This document shows, one piece after another, positions 40,948-50,221 of a stretch of 64,000 bases of DNA (position 1 is its first letter; every line of letters starts with the position of its first letter). The notes below the pieces were generated by a model. It was given only the letters and a program-made list of their open reading frames with translations. It was not told the DNA's origin and did no database searches. The translations under genes and the position numbers were made by a program. Where the stretch lies: assembly GCF_902506065.1 (NCBI RefSeq), contig NZ_LR732912.1, positions 4,192,583 through 4,256,582 of the forward strand, read 5' to 3'. This stretch comes from Arthrobacter sp. 9V. Its GTDB lineage: Bacteria > Actinomycetota > Actinomycetes > Actinomycetales > Micrococcaceae.

Positions 40948-42048
40948 CTAGCCTGCGGGCTGCGCTTCTGTCTGTGTGCGGATGCTCCAGGCGGACCAAT
41001 CCAAGGGATGAACGGAGGGGCGGCCCAAGAGGTATCCCTGCGCTGCCGTCACTTTCAGCGCAGTGACTTCATCAAGTTCGGCAGCCGTTTCGATGCCCTC
41101 GGCAATGATGTCCGCCCCGATTTCCCGTGCCAGTTCCACAATGGCCCGGGCACGGATCTTTTGTCCGTCGCTACTTTCGATTCCTTCAATCAAGTGACGA
41201 TCCAGCTTGATGATGTCCGGGCGCAACTGCTCAATCCGTTCCATGGAAACCAACGCGGCTCCGGAAGCGCTGATAGCCAGGCGCAGGCCCAGGGCGCGAA
41301 GGGGGCCAAGGCCGTGATCGCCGGTTTGTCCCTCCACAGCGTTCAAACTGCCCGTGAGTTCAACAATGATTCTGTCCGGGGCGAGCGCCGCCGCGGCCAG
41401 AAGGTTCCGAACACGGGGGTCGCTGGAGGTTGAAGGGGTGAGGTTCAGTGCAACGGACATGTTCTCCGGCACATCGTGTGCGGCTGTCAATGCGCAATGC
41501 AGTGCGGCAATTTCAAGTTCGGTGCCGAGCCCGGCTGCGGCGGCCTCGTTGAACCACACATCGGCGCCGGCGCCGTCTTCACCGACGAACCTTGTCAGCG
41601 CCTCCACGCCCACTACTTCGCCGCCGGGCAGCGCGTGGACAGGCTGAAATGCTGTCAGCAGCAGCTTGTCCGCAAGGATGGACTGGATGCCTTCGCGGAC
41701 TTCATGGCTGACAGGAACGGATACGGTCCGGGCTATGTCCGAGGACTCGAGGTGCAGGCTGGCAGCTTCACGCTGCACCGGAACCTTGGCCGGTGAGCCC
41801 GGCGTCTTCCGGGTCTCCAGCAAGTGCTCCAACAAAACGCGCTCCGGGTCTTCGGGACGAGCCTCAAGCAACGCTCGGAGATTGTTCCTGACCCCCTCAC
41901 TCCGGGAATCGCTATCGGCAAGGATGGATTCGATGATGTCCAGCACTTGTTCGCGCATGGTCATGTCCTCGCCGGCCGGCGATGCCGCAGCGTCGTCCTT
42001 CGGTGAGCTGCCGCTTTCCGGTTTAAAAGAGCCCGCTTCTTGAGCCAT
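40948..42048 (-). CDS. Degenerate EAL-domain protein
   Basis: A 366-residue protein with a helical N-terminus (about 1-110) and an EAL domain (about 115-350). E149-A-L151, N202, E230 (E-L-T-G), K281, D283, E317 and Q337 of the c-di-GMP phosphodiesterase site are kept. The metal-binding D-D-F-G pair is replaced by S260-A-S-G263, so hydrolysis is unlikely. It could still bind c-di-GMP or act by protein contacts. No GGDEF or membrane segment is present. It is transcribed towards the glycosyltransferase pair with a 116-bp gap, possibly in one unit. Confidence 0.82.
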   Translation of the reverse strand: MAQEAGSFKPESGSSPKDDAAASPAGEDMTMREQVLDIIESILADSDSRSEGVRNNLRALLEARPEDPERVLLEHLLETRKTPGSPAKVPVQREAASLHLESSDIARTVSVPVSHEVREGIQSILADKLLLTAFQPVHALPGGEVVGVEALTRFVGEDGAGADVWFNEAAAAGLGTELEIAALHCALTAAHDVPENMSVALNLTPSTSSDPRVRNLLAAAALAPDRIIVELTGSLNAVEGQTGDHGLGPLRALGLRLAISASGAALVSMERIEQLRPDIIKLDRHLIEGIESSDGQKIRARAIVELAREIGADIIAEGIETAAELDEVTALKVTAAQGYLLGRPSVHPLDWSAWSIRTQTEAQPAG

Positions 42049-42230
42049 TAATTATTCCTTTGTGTGTCCCCCACTGGCATGGCCAGCCATGACGTAGCAC
42101 CCACGAAAACGTGTGGGCCCTGTCACGAATCTTACAGAGGAAACGCTGTACCTAAACACTGCGATGACCTCTGACAAGGGAAAACGTGTTGAAGGGCGGG
42201 AAGCCCTGACATGCTGGAGGAGTGAGACCC

Positions 42231-43055
42231 ATGTCAGCGGAACTACCCCGGACCGCGCTGAGTTGGAAGATCCTGCCTGCGGCACTGCTCTCTTTGTCCG
42301 GCGTGCCGCTCTTTGCCCTGGACAACGGACTGCCAGGCAACGGGCTGCTCGGTTATGGCCTGCTGGTGGCGAGCGTGGTGACTGCGATGTTCATCGACGC
42401 CCGGCTTATGCGTCACCTCGCCTTGATAGCAGCGGGCATGACCATCTTCAGCCTGGTGCCCCTCAACGCTGACCTCAGTACCGGGCACATGGCCCTCATG
42501 GGAGGCGCCTTGGCCTTGGCGGTGCTGGTGCCCTGGCTGGTCTCACGATTCGTCTACCGCGAAGACATCATCACTTTCCCCGTGAATACAGGCCGTAAAT
42601 GGCCCTTGGCCGCGAAGCTTTATCTCATGGGCGTTGTTGCCCTCGGTTACTTCATCCTGCCGGTCTACCTGATCCGCACGGGGGTCTACCAAAACTGGCC
42701 GGACGCTTCGGATCCCGATGTCTTTTGGCGGCTCTTCGTCGGTGTGAACTCTGTGGGAATCTGGGACGAGCTGTTCTTCATCTGCACTACGTTCACCCTG
42801 CTGCGCCAACATTTCCCGGACTGGCTGGCCAACCTCCTGCAGGCGGTGGTCTTCTCCTCATTCCTGTGGGAGATCGGCTACCAGTCGTGGGGTCCGCTGC
42901 TGACGTTCCCTTTCGCACTGCTCCAGGGCTACACGTTCAAGCTCACCAAATCCTTCACGTATGTGGTGTCAGTGCACTTGCTGTTCGACTTGGTGCTGTT
43001 CCTCGCGCTGGTTCATGCACACAACCGGGACTGGCTGCCGATTTTCCTGTATTGA
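42231..43055 (+). CDS. CPBP-like intramembrane protein
   Basis: A 274-residue membrane protein with about seven to eight helices. The ABI/CPBP metalloprotease motif E-E-x-x-x-R appears only as D-E-L-F-F-I (in I-W-D-E-L-F-F-I), motif 2 lacks a clear His, and motif 3 is H-L-L-F-D. It is therefore a divergent, possibly non-proteolytic member. GGAGGAG 8 nt upstream favours ATG 42231 over GTG 42222. It diverges from the EAL gene and converges on a TetR gene. Confidence 0.6.
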   Translation: MSAELPRTALSWKILPAALLSLSGVPLFALDNGLPGNGLLGYGLLVASVVTAMFIDARLMRHLALIAAGMTIFSLVPLNADLSTGHMALMGGALALAVLVPWLVSRFVYREDIITFPVNTGRKWPLAAKLYLMGVVALGYFILPVYLIRTGVYQNWPDASDPDVFWRLFVGVNSVGIWDELFFICTTFTLLRQHFPDWLANLLQAVVFSSFLWEIGYQSWGPLLTFPFALLQGYTFKLTKSFTYVVSVHLLFDLVLFLALVHAHNRDWLPIFLY

Positions 43056-43077
43056 ACACCGCATGAGCCCCGCCTGC

Positions 43078-43689
43078 TTAGTCGTCGCAGAGAAGGTGAT
43101 ACCAGGCATCGGCGAGCACCTCAAGAGCATGCTCACGGTTGGGCTCCAGCTTGCGCCGTGTCCAGAGTGTTGCCACGTAATCGAGCTGGGTGAAGGCAAG
43201 AGTGCCGCGAATGTGATGCGTTTCGGCAGGGAAGCGGCCAGCCAGCTGCATCCCGCGTACCAGGTCTGAAATGACTTCCTCGTGCCAGCCCTCCACCAGC
43301 CCCCGTACCTCTCGATCAACCGCCGCCGCTTCGTCCAGGACGTCCAGGTAAGGACGGAAGACGGGCCACAGCGCGGCCCGGGACTCCAGCCAGGCCAGGA
43401 TTCCGGACAGCTCACCGGAGCGGACCACATCCACCAGGTCCTTTGCGGTGGAGGCAGCGTCGGGGCCATTGGCGCGGTCCAGGACAGTGTTGACCCGGGC
43501 CATGAAGTCTTTCATCAGATCGCTGCGGGACGGATAGTAGGCGTAGAACGTCACGCGGGTGGTCCCGGCGGCGGCGGCAATCTCATCGATGGTGGTGGCG
43601 GCATAGCCCTTCTCAGTGAAGAGCTCCAACGCACGTTCAATAATCGTGTCGCGGGTCAGCTGCTTCTGGGCTTCGCGCAGTGAGGACAT
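43078..43689 (-). CDS. TetR-family transcriptional regulator
   Basis: A 203-residue protein with an N-terminal TetR helix-turn-helix (about 12-58: A-L-E-L-F-T-E-K-G-Y-A-A-T-T-I-D-E-I-A-A-A-A-G) and an all-helical ligand domain. It lies 9 bp downstream of the ferredoxin reductase gene on the same strand, at the end of the P450 operon, so it may be co-transcribed and control that cluster. The ligand is unknown. Confidence 0.88.
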   Translation of the reverse strand: MSSLREAQKQLTRDTIIERALELFTEKGYAATTIDEIAAAAGTTRVTFYAYYPSRSDLMKDFMARVNTVLDRANGPDAASTAKDLVDVVRSGELSGILAWLESRAALWPVFRPYLDVLDEAAAVDREVRGLVEGWHEEVISDLVRGMQLAGRFPAETHHIRGTLAFTQLDYVATLWTRRKLEPNREHALEVLADAWYHLLCDD

Positions 43690-43698
43690 GTGCCAATC

Positions 43699-44934
43699 CT
43701 ATCGGTGGACGGCAGCCTCCCCCGGCCGGAGCGCCCCCGGTCCCTGGTTGGCCAGCTTCCGCAACTTCGGGATGGGAATCCTGTAGTTGACGGCAGCAGC
43801 GGTCCCCCACCCGGCATCATCCCAGCGCATCAGCATGGAGTCTCCCGTTTCACCCGGCTCGCAGTAGTCCGGCGCTCCCTCAACCGGCGTGAAACCAACC
43901 GCTTTGAGGCTCAGGCCGAACCCTTCCGTCCAGAAATACGGCTGGATGTCCCCTTCGGGACCCGCGTCCCCTTTGAGAAGTCCGGCGGCGGCAACTTTGG
44001 CTTGGTCTATGGCGCTGGTCCACAGGGGGACCCGCCGAAGTCCGAGCCGGGTTGGGAAGAAAGCGACGTCGCCGGCGGCAACAATGTCAGGCCGAAGCCG
44101 GCCTCTCGAGTCCACTTGCAAGGTCCCGTCCACCAGAAGCCCCGAGCCGTTCAGCCACTCCACGTTTGGCTCATCACCGATGGCAGACACAATAATGTCA
44201 GCCCTCAACACGGTGCCGTCCGCGAGCGCTACGCCAGTGCCGTCGTCGTGGTTAGTGCCGGCGGGGCGGCCGGTGGCGGCCACCACGCGGGCCCTTCCGC
44301 TGCTGACCAGCCGCAACCCGCGCTGCACGGCAGCGGCAACGAAGATGCCGGACACGTGGCCGCCAAGCTGCCGGGAAAGCGGGGCGTTGTTGGAGACCAT
44401 GGTGACCTGGCAGCCGGCGTCAAGGCAGCCGGAGGCGACCTCCATGCCCAGCGGACCGCCGCCCATCACTATCACTGAGGGGCGGCCGGCAAGGCGGTGT
44501 TTCAAGGCGACCGCGTCCTCTATGGTTCGCAGCGTGAACAGCTGGCTGCTGCGGGCGTTGGGAACTCCGGCCGGGCGCTTGGCACGGGCTCCGCTCGCGA
44601 TGACCACGCCGTCGTAGGGAAGGTGCCGGCCGTCGTCGAGCCTTAACAACCGGGCGTCGGCGTCCAGACCGGCGGCGCTGACCCCGAGGAGCTCAGTGGC
44701 TTGGTGGGTGGGCGGCGGCAGGTGGTGGGCTGTGAGGTTGCCGCCACTACCGTGAAGCAGCGCCTTGGACAGGGCGGGGCGGCTGTATGGCTGGTGCTGC
44801 TCAGCCCCCACCACAGTGAGTTCGCCGTCGAAACCTTCCGCCCGGAGGGTGTCGCAGGCGGTGAGGCCCGCGATTCCGTTCCCCACCACCACGATCCGGC
44901 GCATGGCTCTGGCTTTCAGGGTGCCGGCTGTCAC
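43699..44934 (-). CDS. FAD-dependent ferredoxin reductase (P450 electron transfer)
   Basis: A 411-residue flavoprotein of the putidaredoxin/rubredoxin reductase type, passing electrons from NAD(P)H to the adjacent ferredoxin. FAD motif G-N-G-I-A-G-L near the N-terminus, NAD(P) motif G-G-G-P-L-G-M-E near 160, and the second FAD motif A-A-G-D-V-A near 290 are present. GTG 44934 overlaps the ferredoxin stop by 4 nt, which fixes the start and shows coupling. Confidence 0.9.
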   Translation of the reverse strand: MTAGTLKARAMRRIVVVGNGIAGLTACDTLRAEGFDGELTVVGAEQHQPYSRPALSKALLHGSGGNLTAHHLPPPTHQATELLGVSAAGLDADARLLRLDDGRHLPYDGVVIASGARAKRPAGVPNARSSQLFTLRTIEDAVALKHRLAGRPSVIVMGGGPLGMEVASGCLDAGCQVTMVSNNAPLSRQLGGHVSGIFVAAAVQRGLRLVSSGRARVVAATGRPAGTNHDDGTGVALADGTVLRADIIVSAIGDEPNVEWLNGSGLLVDGTLQVDSRGRLRPDIVAAGDVAFFPTRLGLRRVPLWTSAIDQAKVAAAGLLKGDAGPEGDIQPYFWTEGFGLSLKAVGFTPVEGAPDYCEPGETGDSMLMRWDDAGWGTAAAVNYRIPIPKLRKLANQGPGALRPGEAAVHR

Positions 44935-45125
44935 GCTGCTTCCAAGCGAAGTGCGGCTACGGGGCACACCCGGACTGCGGCTTTCGCGGCGTCCAGGTCA
45001 GCACCCCCTACCTCCGGGACGTCTATCAGGAGTTCACCGTCCTCATCCAAGTGCATGAGAGCCGGGGCAGCTTCCTCGCAGAGCCCATGACCCTCGCACC
45101 GGGGACGGTCCAGTTCAATCCTCAC
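44931..45125 (-). CDS. [3Fe-4S] ferredoxin of P450 type
   Basis: A 64-residue ferredoxin with C10-E-G-H-G-L-C16 and C54-P; His13 at the position of the second Cys of a normal [4Fe-4S] motif indicates a three-iron cluster. It carries electrons from the downstream reductase to the upstream P450. It overlaps both neighbours by 4 nt, giving a complete three-component monooxygenase operon. Confidence 0.92.
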   Translation of the reverse strand: MRIELDRPRCEGHGLCEEAAPALMHLDEDGELLIDVPEVGGADLDAAKAAVRVCPVAALRLEAA

Positions 45126-46294
45126 GCCGCCACTACTTTCAACACTTGGAGCTGCTCATGGCTCCTGGTGATGTTGCTTGGTTCCCGGAGTTCGTCACCG
45201 ATTTCCAGCGTTTTCACCCGCCGGGCGAGGGCTTCGATGATGGCGTGGGCCTCAAGTTTCGCCAACCCCTGGCCTGCACAGCCGTGGGGTCCGTAACCGA
45301 AGGACAGGTGGTCCACCGGGTTGCGGGTGATGTCGAAAGTGTCCGGGTTGCCATAGTGCCGCGGGTCCCGGTTTCCAGCCCCGAGGAGCAAGCCCAGTTG
45401 CGCCCCGACGGGGACGGTTACGCCGTCGAGTTCCACTTCGCGGGTGGTGGTGCGGCCCCAGATATGGATCGGCGCCCAGTACCTAAGCACTTCGGCGAAG
45501 GCCGCGGGGACAAGCGCCGGCGTTTCGCGGAGCAGCTCGAACTGCTCCGGGTGGCGCCCGAACAGGGCCACGATGTTGCCGATGGACGCGATGGTGGTGT
45601 CGACGCCGGCTCCAAGGTACTGGTGGATGATGTGCCCGGCTGAGCCTTGGGGAATGTCCCCACGGGCCTCGGCGTCGAAAATTCCGCGACCAATGGAGCC
45701 CGGTGCAAGGTCCTCGGCCGTCACTGAAGAGCACCAGCCGTAGAGCTCCCCGGCGATGGGAAAGTTCTCCTGGGTCCGCTGGTTGAGGGGGCCCAGGACC
45801 TGCATGGCAGCCTGCCCCCAACGCAGCATGTTCTCTTTGACGTGCCCGTTGAAGCCGATGAGGTCGGCAACGATTTCCAGCGGGAAGGCACGGGCCAGGG
45901 AATCAATGGCGTCGAAACTGCCGGTGTCCGCGAGCTCTGCCACCAATTTGTCCGCTTTCGCATCGATCACCTCTTTCAAACCGCGGAGGGCGCGTGGGGT
46001 GAGGTTCTCTGACAAAGTCGACCGCAACTGTGTGTGAGTGGGTGGATCGGAGGCCAAGGAGGTGCCCTGCAAGGCTTCGTTCACCATGGGGTTGAAGCCG
46101 AGGGTTGTGGACGAGTATGTAGCAGGATCGCCAAGGACTTCGCGGATGGTGTCATAGCGGGTGATGACGTAGAGGTCATTCTTGGGCAGATGGACTACGC
46201 CGCCCTGCTCGCGAAGCCGGGCATAGGCGGGGTAGGGATCCATCAGGAGCTGATCGTCCCAGATGTCGATCTCTGATTCCGTGGGTGCAGTCAT
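45122..46294 (-). CDS. Cytochrome P450
   Basis: A 390-residue soluble bacterial P450. The haem loop is F-G-Y-G-P-H-G-C339-A-G, the I-helix oxygen-activation motif A229-G-V-D-T, and the K-helix E268-V-L-R271. The N-terminal half (P-L-E-I-V-A-D-L-I-G, W-G-Q-A-A-M) recalls the CYP199-type aromatic-acid or aryl-ether oxidising group, but this is a weak impression. It is followed by its own ferredoxin and reductase. The substrate is unknown; the neighbouring hydrolases suggest catabolism rather than biosynthesis. Confidence 0.9.
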   Translation of the reverse strand: MTAPTESEIDIWDDQLLMDPYPAYARLREQGGVVHLPKNDLYVITRYDTIREVLGDPATYSSTTLGFNPMVNEALQGTSLASDPPTHTQLRSTLSENLTPRALRGLKEVIDAKADKLVAELADTGSFDAIDSLARAFPLEIVADLIGFNGHVKENMLRWGQAAMQVLGPLNQRTQENFPIAGELYGWCSSVTAEDLAPGSIGRGIFDAEARGDIPQGSAGHIIHQYLGAGVDTTIASIGNIVALFGRHPEQFELLRETPALVPAAFAEVLRYWAPIHIWGRTTTREVELDGVTVPVGAQLGLLLGAGNRDPRHYGNPDTFDITRNPVDHLSFGYGPHGCAGQGLAKLEAHAIIEALARRVKTLEIGDELREPSNITRSHEQLQVLKVVAA

Positions 46295-46307
46295 GGTGTT
46301 GGCCCTT

Positions 46308-48035
46308 TCAGATGGCGGGTTCGGAGGTGGTGGCGGCGGCAGCGGCGGCGGGCGCGGAGGCCTCGGGGGCCGGCGCCGCAGATCGCGATGAGATGAAGAG
46401 AGTGAGGACGGCGGAGAGGGCGGCGGCGATCGCTGCCACCAGGTAGACCATGTGGAAGCCTTCGCCCAGCGAGGTCCCGGCCACGCCTTGAATCTGCTGT
46501 TGTGCTGCGCTCAGCGCCTGTGTCATTCCCTCCACAGCCTGGCTCGATGCTCCTCCGGCTGTCGCTTCACTGGAAACCTGGGCGATCACGCCGTCCCACC
46601 CCGAGAGATATGCCAGGGGTGGCACATGGCCCAGGCCGGCGGCGGCATTCGCGGGAACCCCGGCCCCTGAGAGGATTCCGGAAAGAGGGCCGGCGAACAC
46701 CGAGGCCCCCACTGCGAACGCTACGGCGGAACCGATGACCGGCCCCAAAGCAAAACCAAGATCGCGCAGCAGGTTGGTGGTGGCTGAGGCCATGCCAATG
46801 TGTTGCGGCGGCACGGTATTAATGGCGACGGCGGTGATGGAACCTACCGTCAAGGCGAACCCGATGCCCAGCATCAGAAGCGGCGGAATGAAAGCCGTCC
46901 ATGCGGTTCCGCCGAATGCTTCAGGCGTTCCGAGGGCGAAGGTGGACAGCCAGAAACCGGACAATGCCATGAAGGCGAACCCGCCCGTCAGCGCCCAACG
47001 GGGTGCTACGTGGTGGATAAGCCAGCCAACCACTGGTATGAGGAGAAATGCCGGGCCCTGGATGAAGACGAACAAGACCCCTACTTTCCAGGCCTCGGCC
47101 AAGGCGAGACCACCCACGGCCACACTGGTGCTGTAGCAGATCGCGAGGAACGCGAACATACCGGTAACGGCCACAACGCCGGTGATGGAATAAGCGCTGT
47201 TTTTGAACAAGGAGAGGTGGATGAGGGGCTGCTCGGTGCGCATCTCAATGATCACGAAGGCAAGCAGAAGGATGCCGCCCACGACGTAGCTGGCCAAGAC
47301 CTCGGTTGCCCCGAATCCGGCGTCCACGGCTTGGACGGTGGCAAACAGCACCGCGATGAGGCCGATTGCCAGCGTGATCTGCCCGGGAAGGTCCAATCTG
47401 CGTCCTTTCGCTGCCGAGGAGTCCTTGGCCCGGAGCGAGACCAGGAAGACGGCGACGGCGATGCCGGCGGCCACGACGTAGGCCACCCGCCATCCACTGA
47501 AAACGTTCGGTTCACCCACCGCACCCGGCACGGTGAAGAGCTGCGCCGTCAGACCTGCCAGCAGTGGCGAGATGACTGCACCGAGGGAAAGGAACCCTGC
47601 CCAGGTGGCGATGGCTTTTGCCCGGGCCCGGGGATCCGGAGTGAGTGCGGCCAGCATGGACAGCGATATGGGGAACAGGATGCCCGCTCCGATGCCGCCG
47701 ATGGCCTGTGCTGCGATCATCATCCCGGTGGATGTGGCCAGCGCAGCCACCATGGAACCTGCCACGCTGAGTCCAGCGCCAACGTAGAGCAACTTTTTTC
47801 GGCCGAAGAGGTCTCCCAGAAGCCCCCAGCTGAGCTCGAACACAACGATGCCCATCATGAACATGCCGGCAATCCAGGTAAGTCCGGCACCGGAAGTCTG
47901 GAATTCGGCGGCGAAGGTGCCGTTGAGCGCCCCGGGCAGTGCATTGGTTACTTGGGCGAGGGTGACCGCGCTGTACGCGGCCATGAAGGTAGCACGCGCC
48001 GAACCTCGGCTCGAGACGGTGGTGAGTTGGCTCAT
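46308..48035 (-). CDS. MFS transporter, DHA2-like
   Basis: A 575-residue transporter with about 14 helices. The motif A region is G-D-L-F-G-R-K-K and motif C-like G-G-I-G-A-G follows. A long extracytoplasmic loop (about 440-520) and an Ala/Pro-rich C-terminus are present. ATG 48035 has AAGGGAG 8 nt upstream. It lies 13 bp before the P450 gene in the same direction and diverges from the phosphotriesterase-family genes, so it probably moves the cluster's substrate or a toxic intermediate. Confidence 0.85.
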   Translation of the reverse strand: MSQLTTVSSRGSARATFMAAYSAVTLAQVTNALPGALNGTFAAEFQTSGAGLTWIAGMFMMGIVVFELSWGLLGDLFGRKKLLYVGAGLSVAGSMVAALATSTGMMIAAQAIGGIGAGILFPISLSMLAALTPDPRARAKAIATWAGFLSLGAVISPLLAGLTAQLFTVPGAVGEPNVFSGWRVAYVVAAGIAVAVFLVSLRAKDSSAAKGRRLDLPGQITLAIGLIAVLFATVQAVDAGFGATEVLASYVVGGILLLAFVIIEMRTEQPLIHLSLFKNSAYSITGVVAVTGMFAFLAICYSTSVAVGGLALAEAWKVGVLFVFIQGPAFLLIPVVGWLIHHVAPRWALTGGFAFMALSGFWLSTFALGTPEAFGGTAWTAFIPPLLMLGIGFALTVGSITAVAINTVPPQHIGMASATTNLLRDLGFALGPVIGSAVAFAVGASVFAGPLSGILSGAGVPANAAAGLGHVPPLAYLSGWDGVIAQVSSEATAGGASSQAVEGMTQALSAAQQQIQGVAGTSLGEGFHMVYLVAAIAAALSAVLTLFISSRSAAPAPEASAPAAAAAATTSEPAI

Positions 48036-48111
48036 CGATGAAACTCCCTTGTTTCGGGTCGACTGTGGAGTGGAGTGCTTTCGATCACAGTCTGGATGCA
48101 AACTTTACGCA

Positions 48112-48150
48112 ATGTCAATAGACATAGTCGGTAAGCTAATTTCCTTGACA
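48112..48150. promoter_or_regulatory. Divergent promoter region with inverted repeat
   Basis: ATGTC-AATA-GACAT (48112-48125) is an inverted repeat. It contains a minus-strand TTGACA (48118-48113), and a plus-strand TTGACA lies at 48145-48150. Matching -10 boxes are weak. The repeat is a candidate operator controlling both halves of the P450/hydrolase cluster. Confidence 0.4.
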
Positions 48151-48209
48151 CGTTGTAAAGAATTATGTGATGCTGGCTCAACCTCCCCCGGACTTCAAGG
48201 AAGAAGCCA

Positions 48210-49235
48210 GTGACACCATCCCTTTCAGCCCTTCACCCGCCCTCCACTCCCGTCGCATCCCACACCGCCACCACGGTGCTCGGTCCCGTCCCTGCCCACG
48301 AGCTCGGCGTAGTTTCCGTGCACGAGGCACTGCTCTCCGTAGTCCCCGGAGCCCAATACGCGCCCGACATCACCATGGACAGGGCAGAAATTTTCGAAGT
48401 TCTTGCTTCCAAACTCAGGGATTTCCACCGGCACGGCGGCAGGACCATCGTGGACAGCACGGGCATGTTCCATGGACGCGACGTGAAGCTCTACGAAGCA
48501 CTTTCCCGGGCAACCGGAGTGCACATCATCGCCTCTACGGGCATGGGGCCGGAGGAGACGCTGGGCGGCTACTTCCTCACCCCGCAAACCAACCCGCCTA
48601 CGCCATGGCCTGCCGAAAGATTTGCCGAACTGTTCAGCAAGGAGATCACCGAGGGCATGGTGGTTCCCCGCGTAGAACGGCGGGGGCGCCCTGGCCTGGT
48701 GACCACAACAGCTGACCGCAACGGCATGACACCCACCGAAGAGAGCCTCTTCCGCGGAGCGGCCAGGACTGCCCTGAACACAGGCGCTCCACTCTCCATC
48801 CGCTTCGGCTCGGATGCAATGCATGACCTGGACGTTGTCCTGGACGAGCAACTGCCCGCGGGCCGGGTACTCGTAGGAGGCCTCGACCGGAAAGACGCTG
48901 GCGGGGCCGCCGTCGAAATCGCACAACGCGGAGCCTTTGTAGGCCTTGATCATGTGGGCCGCAATGACAGCCCCCACTACTTGAACGATCATCAGCGCGC
49001 TGAACTGGTCCTGGAACTCGTCAAAAGAGGACACGTGGACCGGATCATCCTGTCCAGCAACTCGGTAGGCGTGGCCAAGGGGCACCCGGGCGATTCGGGC
49101 CACGACGGCCACGATCTTCCCTTCAGTTACGTGTTGTCCACGTTCGTCCCCTTGCTCAAGGCCAAAGGCCTCAGCGAACAGGATGCCCAACGCATCCTGG
49201 TGGACAACCCCCGCGAACTCCTCACCCATTCCTAG
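48210..49235 (+). CDS. Phosphotriesterase-family pseudoenzyme
   Basis: A 341-residue protein clearly homologous to the next gene (shared V-L-G-x-x-P-A-x-E-L-G, G-V-H-I-x-A-x-T-G, the D-N-P end). The amidohydrolase metal ligands are gone. The second His of HxH is A40, the carboxylated Lys falls at a Thr (T165/T166), the two later His are R198 and G224, and the Asp is N284. Only H38 remains. It should not bind a binuclear metal centre, so it is probably a non-catalytic or regulatory partner of its paralog. GTG 48210 has AAGGAAG upstream. Confidence 0.75.
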   Translation: MTPSLSALHPPSTPVASHTATTVLGPVPAHELGVVSVHEALLSVVPGAQYAPDITMDRAEIFEVLASKLRDFHRHGGRTIVDSTGMFHGRDVKLYEALSRATGVHIIASTGMGPEETLGGYFLTPQTNPPTPWPAERFAELFSKEITEGMVVPRVERRGRPGLVTTTADRNGMTPTEESLFRGAARTALNTGAPLSIRFGSDAMHDLDVVLDEQLPAGRVLVGGLDRKDAGGAAVEIAQRGAFVGLDHVGRNDSPHYLNDHQRAELVLELVKRGHVDRIILSSNSVGVAKGHPGDSGHDGHDLPFSYVLSTFVPLLKAKGLSEQDAQRILVDNPRELLTHS

Positions 49236-49247
49236 AAGGCGAACAAC

Positions 49248-50201
49248 GTGTCAAAGGTAAACACAGTGCTGGGGACCATCCCGGCCGAAGAACTGGGACT
49301 CGTGGCCATCCACGAGCACATTGGCTACGGTATGCCCGGCAGCGAGCTGGACACCACGTGGTGGAAGACGCCAGAGGAACGGTACGCCGAAACGGTACCC
49401 AAGCTTCGCGCCTTCCACGAGTACGGCGGCGGGACCTTCGTAGATGCCACCGGAATCTGCAATGGCCGCGACGTGGACTACTACAAATCCCTCTCTGCCA
49501 AGACAGGAGTGCACATCGTCGCCTGCACCGGCTTCGTTGGCGGCGATACTGCCCTGCCGCACTTCGCCCGCGCCTCCGTGGAGTACCTCAGCAGCGTCTT
49601 CATCCACGAGATCACGGTGGGAATCGGAACTACCGGCAGCCGTGCCGGCGTCATCAAGGTGGGTGTCAGCCGTGGCGGCCGCATGACGGACCTGGACAAG
49701 CGCATCTACAGAGCAGCGGCCCGCGCTTCCGTACAAACCGGCGCACCAGTGCTGACGCACCTGGCCATCGACGCCGAGAACGCCATCGCCATCTTTGAGG
49801 AGGAAGGACTGCCGCTGGACCGTGTCCTCTTCGGACACGTCGACGACGGTGTGAACGCCGAAAACACGCGGGACACCTGGATCGCGGAGCAAGGCGGCAG
49901 AGTTGGATTCGACACCTTCGGTTACGAAACCGAACTGGAGGATCCGCCATTCTGGGCCCGCCCCCGGCAGGAACGCCTGGACCACTTCCTCCGCTTTCTC
50001 AGCGCCGGGCACCTGGACAAGGCGCTCGCAGGCGCCGACGCCAACTGCAGCCCGCTCGGCTGGGCCGGCGTCAAGGGCCACACCGTGAACTACATCTTCG
50101 AGGACCTGATCCCCGACCTCCGCAAAGCCGGCTTGGAGGAAGACGCCATCAAGACCATCTTCGTGGACAACCCGGCCAGCTTCCTCACCCTTAACGCCTG
50201 A
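49248..50201 (+). CDS. Phosphotriesterase-family metal-dependent hydrolase (lactonase-like)
   Basis: A 317-residue amidohydrolase with a full binuclear site: H22-E-H24, carboxylated K137 (G-V-I-K-V-G), H171, H197 and D264. Family members cleave lactones, esters or organophosphates; natural roles are mostly lactone hydrolysis. GTG 49248 follows its pseudoenzyme paralog by 12 nt. Position between the pseudoenzyme and an FAD monooxygenase points to catabolism of a lactone or ester formed by oxidation. Confidence 0.85.
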   Translation: MSKVNTVLGTIPAEELGLVAIHEHIGYGMPGSELDTTWWKTPEERYAETVPKLRAFHEYGGGTFVDATGICNGRDVDYYKSLSAKTGVHIVACTGFVGGDTALPHFARASVEYLSSVFIHEITVGIGTTGSRAGVIKVGVSRGGRMTDLDKRIYRAAARASVQTGAPVLTHLAIDAENAIAIFEEEGLPLDRVLFGHVDDGVNAENTRDTWIAEQGGRVGFDTFGYETELEDPPFWARPRQERLDHFLRFLSAGHLDKALAGADANCSPLGWAGVKGHTVNYIFEDLIPDLRKAGLEEDAIKTIFVDNPASFLTLNA

Positions 50202-50221
50202 TTCAGAAAGCGATCAATCCC

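Noticed and set aside
46800..48041. 413-residue plus-strand frame opposite the MFS transporter
   Set aside because: It mirrors the transporter codons and has low-complexity Glu/Gly/His content without recognisable domains.
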